Of a stretch of DNA of 64,000 nucleotides, positions 43,846 through 55,683 are shown piece by piece (position 1 is the stretch's first letter; every line of letters begins with the position of its first letter). The stretch covers positions 77,659,054 to 77,723,053 of the forward strand of contig OY740765.1 in assembly GCA_963513935.1 (NCBI GenBank), given 5' to 3'. Origin of the DNA: Aphrophora alni. Taxonomy: Eukaryota > Arthropoda > Insecta > Hemiptera > Aphrophoridae. The notes below the pieces were generated by a model, which saw nothing but the letters and a program-made list of their open reading frames with translations, did not search any database and was not told where the DNA came from. Position numbers and translations under genes: made by a program.

Positions 43846-46800
43846 CTAAAAATAACACAGTTATAATTATTTAAGAAATTAATATTATGAATGGAATAAA
43901 ATATCTTAATATACATTGAAAGTACTTAACCCTCTAAACATGCAAGTAAGATTATAGACCGAAAAACTCCTACTTAAACTCGACGTTGTGCTGTTGTACA
44001 TCACTCGTAATCAAATGTTGTCATTGACTCCATAAAGATTTCAATTTATTTTTACATATATCTTGTTAATCACACAATTGTTATAATATTATAACACACA
44101 ATTATAACAAATTATTGGAATTATTTTTTTAAAGTGTTATAGAGCCATACAACACATTAACCGCACGGGGAATGTAATGGTGTTGTTTTTAATTTTTTAT
44201 TATATTGTAAACAATTCTGATAATGTAAAAACAAACTAGTTATAAACATTCAAATTGCATGTGATTTTGCATCTTATGTAGGTACGTTATCTGGTTAGGT
44301 TACAGTTCGTGGTCATTTAAAATCGGTTTAGTGTTTCCCAAGTTATATCAATATTTCTCAGTAAACTAAGATTTTCAGTAACAAAATTGGTACCTATATG
44401 ATTTGAATGCTAATTGAAATTGAAAACATTTTTGAAATCTTTACAGTAGTGCCTATTTTAGAAGTATTTATTTAATTAAGTACTAAAACTAAAGTATTAA
44501 GTTTTTTAAGTATTTTATTACAAGTAGCATAACTATTTTCTGCTGATTAAAAGTAAGAATTCCAAATGTTTATGAATTTTCTTAAAATTTTCAGTAACAA
44601 CATATGTATTGTTGTTGAAAAAGTTGGTATATGATATAAATTACAACTTTTTAAAATCAGTGCTGTAATTCCAGATTATTAATTTTTTGTTAGTGATAAG
44701 GGGAAATCTATATTTTCCACATTTCAATGACACCATAATATACATCTCATCAATAACAAAGTTAGACCAAAATTAAAACGTTCCACAGAATTATTAAAAT
44801 TGTTGGAGCTTTATATGTGGTTTTAATTTGAAAGCAGCTGTATATTTTAAGTTATGCGACTCTAAAATAGCTGGTGTTGATCAGTGAAACTCATGTTTCT
44901 CACATAGATATGTGGCATATTACATTTAATAACTAAAATAATAAGTACTATATTTAGCTACAAAAAATAAAATCAATCATAGATTCTATAATAAGCTATT
45001 CTCAGTGTCACACATGAAATTGTGTATTCCACACAGACAGAGCCGAAAGCAAACTGTGGATAAGCATACAGTCAAATTTTAATGCAGGCAGAGCTGTGGG
45101 CAACACTAGTTAAATAAATTAAGACAGAAATGACCAAATACTCTCAATACTGTTCCGATACTAAGGGGATGGGGTGTAGTAATATGGAAAGGTAGTAAGA
45201 AGATAGAGAAGAAGCTCTGAATAACAGGCAATAAAACTGTTTCTTTCATTTGCATTGACAAATAGCAATGAAAATATGAATTTAGATTTACACTATAAAA
45301 AATATTATGATAACAAATATTAACTAAAAATTTGAAAACATATCTGCTAACATATCTGCTACTTTTTGGCAGCTGTACATGACCAAAATTACATTACAGA
45401 TGGTGGCCGTTATGGCTGCCAAATAGTGAAATTAGTTATGCTTATTATTAATAATGTGAATTGTACAAAAACAAAATTTTAGTCGACGGTCAAATATGTG
45501 TAAACTTTGATATATTTGTCATATATTGGATTCACAAAAGTTCCGCTTCAAACGCACTAGTTACTGACCGTGTATACGTTTGAATATATACGATCTAGAA
45601 GTTTTATAGTAGTTTGACAGCCGAAGCATGGCAACACTGTCGACAAATAAACAGGCCAGACAGAAGTAAATATTTTAAGATGATCCTGCTTCCTTCCAAA
45701 TTCCTACATTCAGTCCGCAGTGCCCACTTTATCACTTGTTGATGTGACTGATGTGAGCCATTTACATATCAGTATTTCATTGTGGTTGACAAAAGACATA
45801 CTGTATTATAATTTATTGTGTTGGAATGTTTTGTCAGAACTAGATCATCGTGTTAATTAACTAAAAGAACAATTAATTGTCAAACATTTAATTTAAATGA
45901 ATCTTTGAGCATAAATCAATTAAATGAGGAGGTTTTGTACCTCATTACAGTACTGATCAATTACCAAAATTGCGCTAAAAATTAACTAACAGACAATTGT
46001 CTGTTAATAAATATTCATAATTTAGATTTTTCTTTTGGTTTTCATAACAATATCATATTTGGTTTATTGATAAACTTACTGATTTTTTTTTTTTTACGTG
46101 TTCTATCGGGTCTAATAAAAAAACCCACTAAAAAAAAAATGCATTTTGGACTCCCATCAATAAACAGTTTGAGATAAAAAAAATTTAATGAAAACATGTT
46201 TATTTTGTCAGCTCTTTAAAATGATGTGCATCATGACATATATGGCCATTTATATGTCATTTTTGATTTATGACTTTTAGAACAAATCGTAAAAAATTTA
46301 TGAATTTTTGACAATCTTAAAAATATGGTCGTGTAACATACTGTTGGAAAGCTTTTATTAATTGTCTTCAATATTCTGTCTTTTTTGAAATTTTTAATCA
46401 ACTCGCATGATACACACAAGAATCTGTATAAGAATGAAGTTTTTCAGTAAGTGGTTGGAGGTAGAAGTCAATTCAACCTCTAGAAGATAAGAACATCTAC
46501 TGAGCTAGTTTTTGTATCTAGTTTTATTTAGCTCAAATTAAATTCAGAATCACTCAAACTTATTCTGTTAAAAGAATAACATAAAACAAATAAATTATTT
46601 TCAGTTGTAATCTAAAAATTTATTTAATTGATTTAAGTCAATTGTTCATCATATTTTTATGATAAATACATTTTAAACTTTCAGATTTGATAATGCTTCA
46701 CATGAGAGGGAGCAATGACAATATTAAACTTCACAATACATAGGTGGCGAAGCTCGTCCATTTATATTTCCATTGGAATTAACATTTAACTGAATTTTGT

Positions 46801-46936
46801 TTCCCATTAAACAACTACTACCGTACAGTGGGTAGGCAGTTGAATCTGTGCACCTGTATATCAAATTGTATGGAAATGTGCAGAATCATAATTGAAACAT
46901 GTAATAATAGCTAAAAGTTGTTACTCCAATAATTCA
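43846..46936. other. Intron DNA, no gene seen
   Basis: At 43927 TTAA is followed by CCCTCTAAACATGC, which resembles a piggyBac-type terminus without a partner. Otherwise no recognisable gene, RNA or repeat was found in 3.1 kb. Confidence 0.45.
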
Positions 46937-46940
46937 TTAA

Positions 46941-48861
46941 CCCTCCACCCGCCCATTACAAAGTATTGTCATTTATCGCCTAAAAATAATAAATTTATTC
47001 AAAACCCAACTTGTAAGACTTTTTTTTTTCTTTCAGGAAATAGATAGAATTTACCTGTGTAAAGAAAACATGTTACTGTTTTGGAGTAAGTATGTCAGGA
47101 ATGTACACAGATTTTATGTGTGCAATTCCAAAAATTTTAGATTTAAAAATTTTATAGTTATGTCAGGAATCAAAAAACCGTGCAAAAACAGAAGCAAAAA
47201 TTCCACAGAACAGCGTATATGTATCACACACAAATATTTTTGAATTTTTTCAAGATATACAAAAGTTTTATAATAAAGTTGTAAATAGAAGTTGCTAAAA
47301 AAAAAATCAATGTTTTAAATTTTTATTACCAAAACATTTTTTTACGTAAAACATCTAAAATAGCTGAAAAGTTAATCCTATTTTGAAAAATCATTAAAAA
47401 CAGTATCATTTAACATTATCTAAATCACAACTATTAATATCATTTTTCTCAGAAAGGTATAGATTTTATGTGTGTAATTCCAAAAAATTTTAGATGTAAA
47501 AATTTTGGAGTTATTATGTCAGGAATAAAAAAACCGTGCAATAACCAAAGCAAAAATTACACAGAAAATCATATATTTACCCTACATATAAATTTTTATT
47601 TTCAGATATACAAAGTTTTGTAATATAGTTGAGGATAAAATGTGGTAAAAAGAAAATCAACTTATACAAATTTATAGACAGAGTGGAATTTCCAAAGAAA
47701 GTAAGGCCCAATTTGACATAATCTAGAAATTTGTAGGTTATTCCTGAAACAAAATAGCTAAAAAACTTAAAATTCACTCAAATAAATAAACTCTAGAACC
47801 GATCACACACATATTACAACTTTTATAAACGAATTATAATAAACAAATCACTACATAACAAATAAGTTTACAAAACAGAAATAAATCAAGCCACGATTAA
47901 AATAGGCCTATTACGCACTGCATGCAATTGACACTTGAGATAAGATGCACAACTTGTCAATGCAACGAAATTTCCAATTCAGAAAGCTCGTCTAAAAGAA
48001 GGCCTAGAACGTACTGTTTTGTAGGATTATATAGAAATGAATGTGGTCTTTTCAATGGAATAAAACAGCTGATCAAAATATGAAAGTATGTTTTAGTTTT
48101 TCATAATTCGCTAAAGACAAGACATTACAAACTGCTCCGGTTAATTTTGGTCACAACTTTGTTGAATGCATATATCTCAAAAACGATCACAGATATAAGA
48201 ATTTCGAATACATAGTTCAAAAGAGGATGAAAAAATCTATGAAATGTTGTTAACTTGTAGTATTTGGCTGTGTATTAACATTTACAAAAAAATATATATT
48301 TCCTTATGAATGAGTTGCCACACGTTGTTTACTTAACAAGAAAATAGACCAACTTCATCGAATTTTTATAATTTCTAATTTCGATTTTGGCACAATCTGT
48401 TGAATGAATATGAAAGCTTGAAAGATAACAATTTCAACAGTATATTGTTTATTAGGATAGCATGTGTTTTACTAGGCTAAACATTAAATTTAAAAAAAAA
48501 AATTGATATTTTAGATGAATAAAGCGTACAAAATTCTTGGTTTCGTTTTAATCTTATAGATCCAAAACTATAACAGTTAGAAAAGTTTAGAAAACACAGA
48601 AGGAAGAAGAAAAATAGTATTACTTTAAAGTTGTTAGACAGTTATATAGGCTTGTGAAAATTAGACGAATGGATGACATAATTTCTGTTTTAGTTTGTCG
48701 CAAAACTTATGGAACATTAGATTTAAAACAGTATAAAAATTATTGCAATACGATAATTTTTAATAGGGTGAATAATGAATTGAAAAAAGTGATTTTCAGT
48801 AGCTTACCTCGAGGTCCGCGATGTTCATCTGCTCGCTCCGAGCAGGTTACCGATTAGAGGG
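46941..48861 (+). mobile_element. TTAA-flanked non-coding piggyBac-type element, copy 2 (1.92 kb)
   Basis: TTAA (46937-46940) precedes CCCTCCACCCGCCC. The right end, on the other strand, starts CCCTCTAATCGGTAAC, and its flank is no longer TTAA. Internal blocks match the copy at 40597-42369 (TTTTGGAGTAAGTATGT; CAGAAAGGTATAGA), again as two diverged tandem units about 420 bp apart. Near the right end is a hairpin CTGCTCG-CTC-CGAGCAG (48829-48845). No transposase frame. Confidence 0.6.
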
Positions 48862-49049
48862 TAAATGCGCATGCAGTTTATGTGATTTCTACATAATAGA
48901 TAAAAATGTTATCAGCATTCATTATTTACGAAAATTTGAGAAAAAAACACAAACAAGAATATAGAAAACATGTATTTACTTTGGAAGCAAATTATTCAAT
49001 TATGAGTTGTATTAATATTCTCTTAAAGTTTAATTAATACTTTGCACAG

Positions 49050-50250
49050 GCTTAAACTGCCGTCGGCTTACTCTGTCGGTGGTAGGTGTTGGGGCAAAGT
49101 AGGTGGTTGTGGACGTCGGCTGTCTAGCCGGGGATGGATTTTTGGTTCGGGGAATGGTGAAAGAGTTGCAATTAAAATTTTAAAACAGAAATAATACGGT
49201 GCTCTAGGGTCATAGTATGGGAGGTTGGGGATGGGGTAAGAATAAGGAGGAGGTATTGAGGATATCGGAGTCGGTCTTCGCCACGTCGTTGGCCCTGAAA
49301 AGGTCCGTGAAGTTGCGGGGACAGAGCTTGGCCCTTAAAAGGTCCATTCTTTAGTGACAAAGAATTGTGGGCCGTAGATTTCCGCAACTCACGGCTAACT
49401 TTTCTATGCAGTCGCCGTACTACCCGACGCTGCTGGTTGTTGCGCCTCCCCGGCATATAGCACAGGGGTCTGCCAGGTAACCACTACCCTACTAAATTTC
49501 CCTTACGGGAGGCGGTGAAAGTAGTAGCTCGCCGGGTTTCCCCTATTTAGCTATTTCCCTGACGGGAGGCGAGTTGATGGTTGATCTAAGGAAGTCGGAA
49601 ATGAGAAGAGTAGTTTTAAGATGAATATGTGAGTAGTTTTCTATGGATAAGATCTGACGGCTGGTAGAATGAAAAAGTGATGAAATCGTCTAAATAATGT
49701 TTCGACTCAGACTCCTCGGGAGGGTCTGAGTGTAGAATGTGTATACACAAGGAGAAGAATCGTGTTCTAATAAGAACACGATGTGATCTGATGGTGATAT
49801 TTTTTGAGAAAACGACAGTTTTTATAGTCTTTTGAACATCGAACAATGGAGAAGCCATTGTTCAACTTTCACTATAACGCTATCCAATCACAGGCTGGCT
49901 AGAGGCAGGGGTGGTGTAGCGTGCTGTGATTGGGTCGCATAGTTTGAAGTTTTGAGTTAGGCGAAAGTCTGTCTCGCGGTTTTTCGCGAGTTGAGCCTGG
50001 ACCAATCAGCGAGCTGCCCTTACTGTTCGACAGTAAGGGGAGATGTAGGTGTTTGGTTGGCCCAGGGTTCCGGCATTGAGGTCCGGGAGAAGTACGGGGA
50101 AGTGTTATCAGCGTTTGGTGTGACCAAACGCCGAGAAGTGTTGGTTTTAGTGAGTCGGGTGAATCAGTTCCAATGTAAAGAGGTGATGGCAAAGTTGTTA
50201 GGAGAAACAACAAGTCCAAGTCACAGTTGTTAGGAGAAACTGATTTGTCC
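49050..50250. other. Unexplained GC-rich segment with hairpins and promoter-like signals
   Basis: This 1.2-kb island is far richer in G+C than all around it. On the minus strand it holds CCAAT/ATTGG-type boxes (around 49870-50005), a TATAAAAA box (49818-49825) and, downstream, a small Arg-rich frame (49172-49456) starting MPGRRNNQQRRVVRRLHRKV. Perfect or near-perfect hairpins lie at 49706-49730, 49761-49780, 49841-49863, 50017-50039 and 50111-50131. The layout could be an LTR and leader on the minus strand, a foreign insertion, or a promoter. I do not recognise the family. The small frame has no identifiable domain. Confidence 0.35.
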
Positions 50251-50960
50251 ACTATGAATTTTCCTTTCTTCATGGGTACAATATATATCTTCATTAATAG
50301 GATCACATATTGTCATATTAGACAATCCAAATCTTTCTTTTATCAATAGTAATATGAGAAAAGAGTACTTTTCTGTATTTTAATTTTAAATTCTTTTGCA
50401 ACCCCGGAAGGTATTTATTAAATACAAAACTGAACAATAACCAAAATATTTGAATCTATTCACAGATATTGGCCTTTTATCAAAAGTGTACTGTATAAGT
50501 TAATAAAAGTATCATAGGGATGCTACAAGAGACTTAATAATTGTGAAACCATTTTTGGAATAACCTCGATGAGCAATGTTCTTATAAATATTGTTCTACA
50601 GTAATATGTTAGTGTTAGTACTACAGTATTGTATATAGTTAAACTTTTCATATAAAAACTCATTAAGCAGTGAACTTTGTTACAGTTTGTTTTATTGCAG
50701 AAATGAACTATTTCATAGACATGTATTTGGATTTAAACCCTACACTAATTATGTGGGTATTATGATGTAACTACATAGTCAATACCTCTTTCCTTTTACT
50801 TAATACACAATTTATCAGGCACTTTTAAAAATATTTTATTCACAAAAATATAAGGTCTTGGGGCTACTTTCCGATGTGAGTTGAACGATATTTTAACATT
50901 TTTCAATTTTTTAAGTAACCTATATACTTATTCTGGTCTATTTATGTAGAATATATCTTC
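50251..50960. other. Intron DNA, no gene seen
   Basis: Low-complexity AT-rich DNA without recognisable features. Confidence 0.5.
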
Positions 50961-51001
50961 TACAGTAGAACCCCTCAAACTCGACAAAATCTGGACTTTA
51001 A

Positions 51002-52727
51002 CCCTCCAACTGGTGATCGACCACTTTTTGCCTAAAAGTGGTCGCTTCATTATTCATGGCTCACTTCACCAACTAAAAAACACGTATTTTGCCATTCAAC
51101 ATTACGCCCACTTAAAATTGTCCCATCGCAACAAATAAAATACTGTTCGAAAGCTAATGTTCCGTAGATGCATAATCATGCAAAAAAAATACCACAAAAC
51201 GTTATAAATAATATTCCAAAAATTGGTGAAGTTCACGTATTTTTGTAGCGTAAAATCGTAAATTTCAACTCTGCGCCTTTTCGTATAATGCTGCTCCATT
51301 TTTCCTGATTTATTTATCTGTCATTTAAGTCAACTAAAACACTGTTATATAGATCACATGTTTCTCTTTCTAACCGTAGATTACAAATTGTTCTGCGTCT
51401 AATATATCCAGAGATATTCGTACTTGAACATAGAACAAACCGTAGACAAGAAATTCATTTAGCGTTCGATGCACTTTACAAAAAGACGAAGTTGATATCT
51501 CTCTGTTTTTAAAATTATTTGTCTTTTTACTCTATGTTGTAGGGGAAATTCCATTCTATAAGTTGGTACCACTTGAGTTGAGCAATTGCTTACTAATAAT
51601 TTGTTGTAAGCAATTCCAAACGTAGTAAATGTCTGTCGTGAACACTATAATATTTGGCGTGGCAAATATTGGTTTTGGGATTAGATTTTTGTTATTTTGA
51701 AGTTTTGTGTACACAAATTGTGTATACAAGTTACAATATATGTGTTTTTATTTCTAAAGTTTGTTTTTGAGTGAATTTCGAGTGTGTATATGGAATAACC
51801 TATAAATAACAATGGTAAGTTTAGGCTATAAGCATATTTTCTTATATTTAGTGTTTTATATGAGTATACAAGTGAATATGTGTGTTATTCTTTGTAAAGT
51901 ATATTGTATTAGTAAAATCTAACGCTTTTGTTTTAGGCCTAGCTTTAGAAAAATACTAATTATGCCTAAAAGTTTGACGTGTCACCCTAACCTTCAAGCG
52001 CCAGAATACAAATTTTTTAAAAATCGTCATTTTTATTTAGAATATGTAACATATTATTATTTTTTCCCCCTAAATATATTCACAAATATATTAGAAATCT
52101 CAAGTAACGGTTAAAAAAAATTACAAAAATGTATTAGTATGTTTTTGATCACCATTTCTGTGAAATTTCTGCTTCGTTACTCTTAGATTTTTTGGTATTT
52201 GACCAAAAAATTCCAAATTTGATACATCTAACTTTTTTTTCATTACACACCTACATTCTATGCACCTTTCTGGACATAATGATATATAGAAGTTCTGTAT
52301 AAAATATATTTTACTATTTTTAATGTTTTTTTTTTAAAAATAAAGAGAAAATTCAGTTTTTACGTAAAATATTTTTTTACATTTTTAAAATGTAACAAAT
52401 TTATATTTTTTTTTTCCTAAATATATTCACAAATAATACACAAAAATTGTGTATATATTAGAAATAGGTAGTAAGCTATTGATTTTGGGCGATACAGATT
52501 TTTCTGAAAAAAAAGTTAATATCATTTTTGACATCTAACATACTTACTCCAAAGCCGTTTCAATTTTTTTTTTTTTTTTTTACATAAATGAATTCTATGT
52601 ATCTTTCTGAGAAAAATGATATCTTATAAGTTAGGTTTTGTATACAAATAATATATTTTATTAATTTTTAAACGAACGAAGAATTATTAAGACAAATTAA
52701 CATGCGCCAGATTCACCAGTTAGAGGG
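51002..52727 (-). mobile_element. TTAA-flanked non-coding piggyBac-type element, copy 3, nested and inverted (1726 bp)
   Basis: TTAA (50998-51001) precedes CCCTCCAACTGGTGATC; the right end, on the other strand, reads CCCTCTAACTGGTGAATC. The interior is the inverted counterpart of 40597-42369, including the internal duplication and the block around 51100-51470. Just inside the left end is the inverted pair CGACCACTTTT / AAAAGTGGTCG (51020-51046). No transposase frame; a 65-codon frame at 51102-51299 is shared with other copies but has no known domain. Confidence 0.85.
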
Positions 52728-53088
52728 TAAGGTTGTCAAGTTTTAAGGGTTATTGGTATTTAATGGTTAGGTTTGCAACAAATACTCAAAATTACTTTAA
52801 ATAACTGTACATTTATTGATTATCAATGATTACAAAAAAGTCCCTGTCTGACAACAACAAAAATAGTGTGTTCAATCACACATTAAAATGAAATTTATGG
52901 ATGGGTCAAATGAGATTTAAAAAGTATTGGCCTTGTACAATAGGCTCGGTAAACTAAAAAGACCTATCCTAATATGCTGTAATAAAATTTACAGTAAAGT
53001 CTACAGTAAAAAACAGACAGTCCATTAAATATTTTTAAAGATTAAAACAATTTTATATATTTAAAAAAACATTAGAACAAAGTTAGCA

Positions 53089-54684
53089 TTATTTGAAAAA
53101 ACTGATTGATCTTTGTTTTTCATTTTCGACTCGACGTCTGGCAGATTCATCTCGAAGTCGCCGAAGAAAAAGAATGTCCATACCCGTTGCGTTTTGCTGC
53201 TCCAAGTAACGCAGTGCTCCTTCCATGAATTTTACACCCTCACCATGGCTCATTTTTTCTTCTTGGTGGCCGGTTTCGATGTCGTCTTCTGAGTCGTCCA
53301 TATCCTCGTTCTTCCCTTTGACTGCGGAAATGATTTCGTCTTTACCCAATGGCTCTCCTGCTTCATCCAGTGTCATCCATTCTCGTGCGTCATCACTCGA
53401 TGACTCTTCGCATCCTGGGTATTTCTTCATCAGATCAATCAACTCACTGTTGTCAGAGGGTCCTTCTTCTTGAAACGATTCATTGCCCAAGTGATCCAAG
53501 AGCTTCCTCCAGGATCAGACGAGAGTTATAGGCTCCAGTTCATTCCATGCTTCAGCAACCCAACCAACAACGTCTAGCAAATCAATATTTTTTAATTCGT
53601 CCGTTAGTTCCTGCCCTGCTTCCAATGACAACACCAAAGACGACAGAAGTTTACGCCTGTACCTTCTCTTCAATGCTGCCAAGGCCCCTTGATCCATCGG
53701 CTGACAAGGGAAGTCATATTCGGTGGGAGAAACATGGCTTTTATGTCTTTATACTGCAAATATTGAATACCGGGGTGTGTTGTGGCGTTATCTAAAATTA
53801 AAACACCTTTTCTTGGGAGATTTTTGGATTTCAAAAACTTTTCTACCTCTGGTATGAACTGCTGGAAAAACCATTCTTTGAAAATTGACTCGCTAATCCT
53901 AGCATTAGGTTAGTTTTTATACCAAACAGGCAGATCAAATCTTCCATCGCTAGTGCACTTAACATTTTTGAATGCTCTTGGCTTTTTTGCTTTTCCTATA
54001 ATGGCTAGATCAATCTTGTGTCCTCCTGTTGCATTGCTACACGCAAGAATTGTTACACGCTTTTTGCTTCTGTTATAGCCTGGAGCAGATTTTTCATTTC
54101 TTAACGCCAAACTTTTGGTAGGAAGTAATCGGAAGTTAAGGCCAGTCTCATCAGCGTTTGATCACCTGAGAGCCCTTCTTTGTCAATATACTCATGAAGT
54201 TTGATTTTAAACTCATTTACATTGTTAGGGTTGGCAGATAATTTTTCCCCACAGATACTGAGTTGTTTGATCCCGTACCGCTTCTTCCATCTGTCCAACC
54301 AGCCGTTACTTGCTGTGAATTTAGATTCCTCTTCCTCTTTTAACTCTTCATAAAATTGAAGGGCCTTTTCTTGAAGGATCGGTCCTGACAAAGGCGTACC
54401 TTTTTCCCTCTGCACCCGAAACCATTGATAAAGAGCTTCATTTTATTTTTTTCATATTCAGCACACCTCATAATTCTTCGTTCCGCAATGGATTAAGTAC
54501 ACATCCTTTTTAAGCACCAAGCTTCAATTTCCGACTTCTTGTTTTTCCAACCAAGCACAGTTGACCTCCCAACTTTCATATCTAACGCTACTTTAGCCGA
54601 ACTTTCACCACGTTCAAGTCTATGTAAAGCATCAAACTTCACTTCCATTGACACCGAAACTTGTTTCCTTTTATTCTCTGGCAT
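53089..54684 (-). pseudogene. Tigger-type transposase pseudogene, nearly full length
   Basis: The start MPENKRKQVSVSMEVKFDAL (54684) leads into the pogo HTH (SAKVALDMKVGRSTVLGW). The CENP-B-type domain follows in another frame (GTPLSGPILQEKALQFYEEL, KRYGIKQLSICGEKLSANP). Three catalytic motifs survive in different frames: ADETGLNFRLLP, VLILDNATTHP and MDQGALAALKRRY. The C-terminal part (53089-53499) is acidic and regulatory-looking. At least four frame breaks separate these pieces, so no complete protein can be made. It is related to, but clearly distinct from, the Tigger at 36585-37361. Confidence 0.9.
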
Positions 54685-55029
54685 TCTCAAAATCACACCA
54701 AAACTGACTACAGTAATAAGGTTGTCACAATATGGTAGGCTACTACAATCACAACAAACGATCACTGTCAACACCAACACCAAACTGACCTTGCAACAGT
54801 AACACAGTACAGTAGGATTAGAAAGTGGCTAGACAAAGCAGCAACCCTCACAGCTGTATAAACAAAAGTGACAAGCCTCAACCTCCCGGCATCTGGCAGG
54901 CGCGCATGGCGTAAAACAATGCAGTGAATGACCTTGAAAATCCCCAGCTCCTGGTCACTGGCCCTGTCGAGTTTGAGGGGTTCTACTGTATTAGCAAACC
55001 TACAACTAATACACAATATACAATACTAA

Positions 55030-55683
55030 CCCTTTGAGTGCCAAGCGACGATATATCGTCGCCTGTACACCATGCGAAAAGTGCCAAGCGACGATATATC
55101 GTCGCCTGTATACTATGCGAAAAATGCTAGACGACGATATTTCATCGCCGTGGGTTTTCGCGTTATAAAACACATTATATAACGTTAATAGGCATTATAT
55201 TTATGTTATTGCTTACTAGATAATATATCCAATGAGTCTATAACAGAAGTTGGCTGTTTAGACATTGTGATATTATGTTATGGCATTTAATTTAGAGTTT
55301 GTAGACTACACGAAACGACGGAATGAAGTGGCCTATTGCGTAGTTGTTTACATTTCTCGCAAGTTGTTCTAATGTCATGTGTGTTTAGTTATTGTTCTTT
55401 TTTGTTTATTTACAGTGTTAAATAGTTATTTTTAGTGTTCTTATTGACAAATTGTGTAGTGTGTTCTAGTTTTAAGTGTATGTAACAATATACAATCTTT
55501 GTAAAAATGGATAGAGAAAATATAGCTTCAAGTGAAATTGACAGACAGCTTGAAGTTGATCTATCTGACGATAATGTTTCACTTGCTTCCGAATGATCTG
55601 ATTTATTTAGTAAAGATAGTGATAGTGATCCTTCTTATTATCCAGAAAATGTGTATACAAGATCTGAACTCAATGTTACATGA
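55030..55683 (+). mobile_element. 5' end of a piggyBac-type element with palindromic tandem repeats
   Basis: CTAA (55026-55029, one base off TTAA) is followed by CCCTTTGAGTGCC. A 43-bp unit repeats at 55038-55080 and 55081-55123, with a decayed third unit to about 55160. Each unit carries the perfect palindrome GCGACGATATATCGTCGC (first at 55045-55062). About 340 bp further comes a transposase-like N-terminus. No right terminus was found, so the element is truncated after about 55683. Confidence 0.65.
55507..55683 (+). pseudogene. piggyBac-type transposase N-terminus, broken
   Basis: ATG at 55507 opens MDRENIASSEIDRQLEVDLS and continues as an acidic stretch to SLASE, then an in-frame TGA. 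The same frame continues with SDLFSKDSDSDPSYYPENVY to TGA 55681-55683. The acidic, Ser/Asp-rich start with D-PSY-P is typical of piggyBac-like transposases. The catalytic domain is missing. Confidence 0.65.

Larger units (their letters stand above)
50963..54988 (-). mobile_element. Tigger/pogo-type transposon with a nested TTAA element
   Basis: TA precedes the left end (50961-50962) and follows the right end (54989-54990). Both ends share the inverted repeat CAGTAGAACCCCTCAAACTC plus GACA. A piggyBac-type element lies 35 bp inside the left end (51002-52727). Without it the Tigger is about 2.3 kb, normal for the group. It carries a decayed transposase on the minus strand. Confidence 0.93.

Noticed and set aside
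48654..48857. A 67-codon plus-strand frame at the right end of the TTAA-flanked element, considered as a transposase relic.
   Set aside because: No similarity to piggyBac domains that I can see; it runs into the terminal inverted sequence itself.
53225..53531. Plus-strand frames over the right part of the second Tigger element.
   Set aside because: Shadows of the decayed transposase on the minus strand.
55038..55160. The 43-bp repeats considered as a CRISPR-like array.
   Set aside because: The repeats are directly adjacent, with no spacers, lie at a transposon terminus, and the DNA is eukaryotic.
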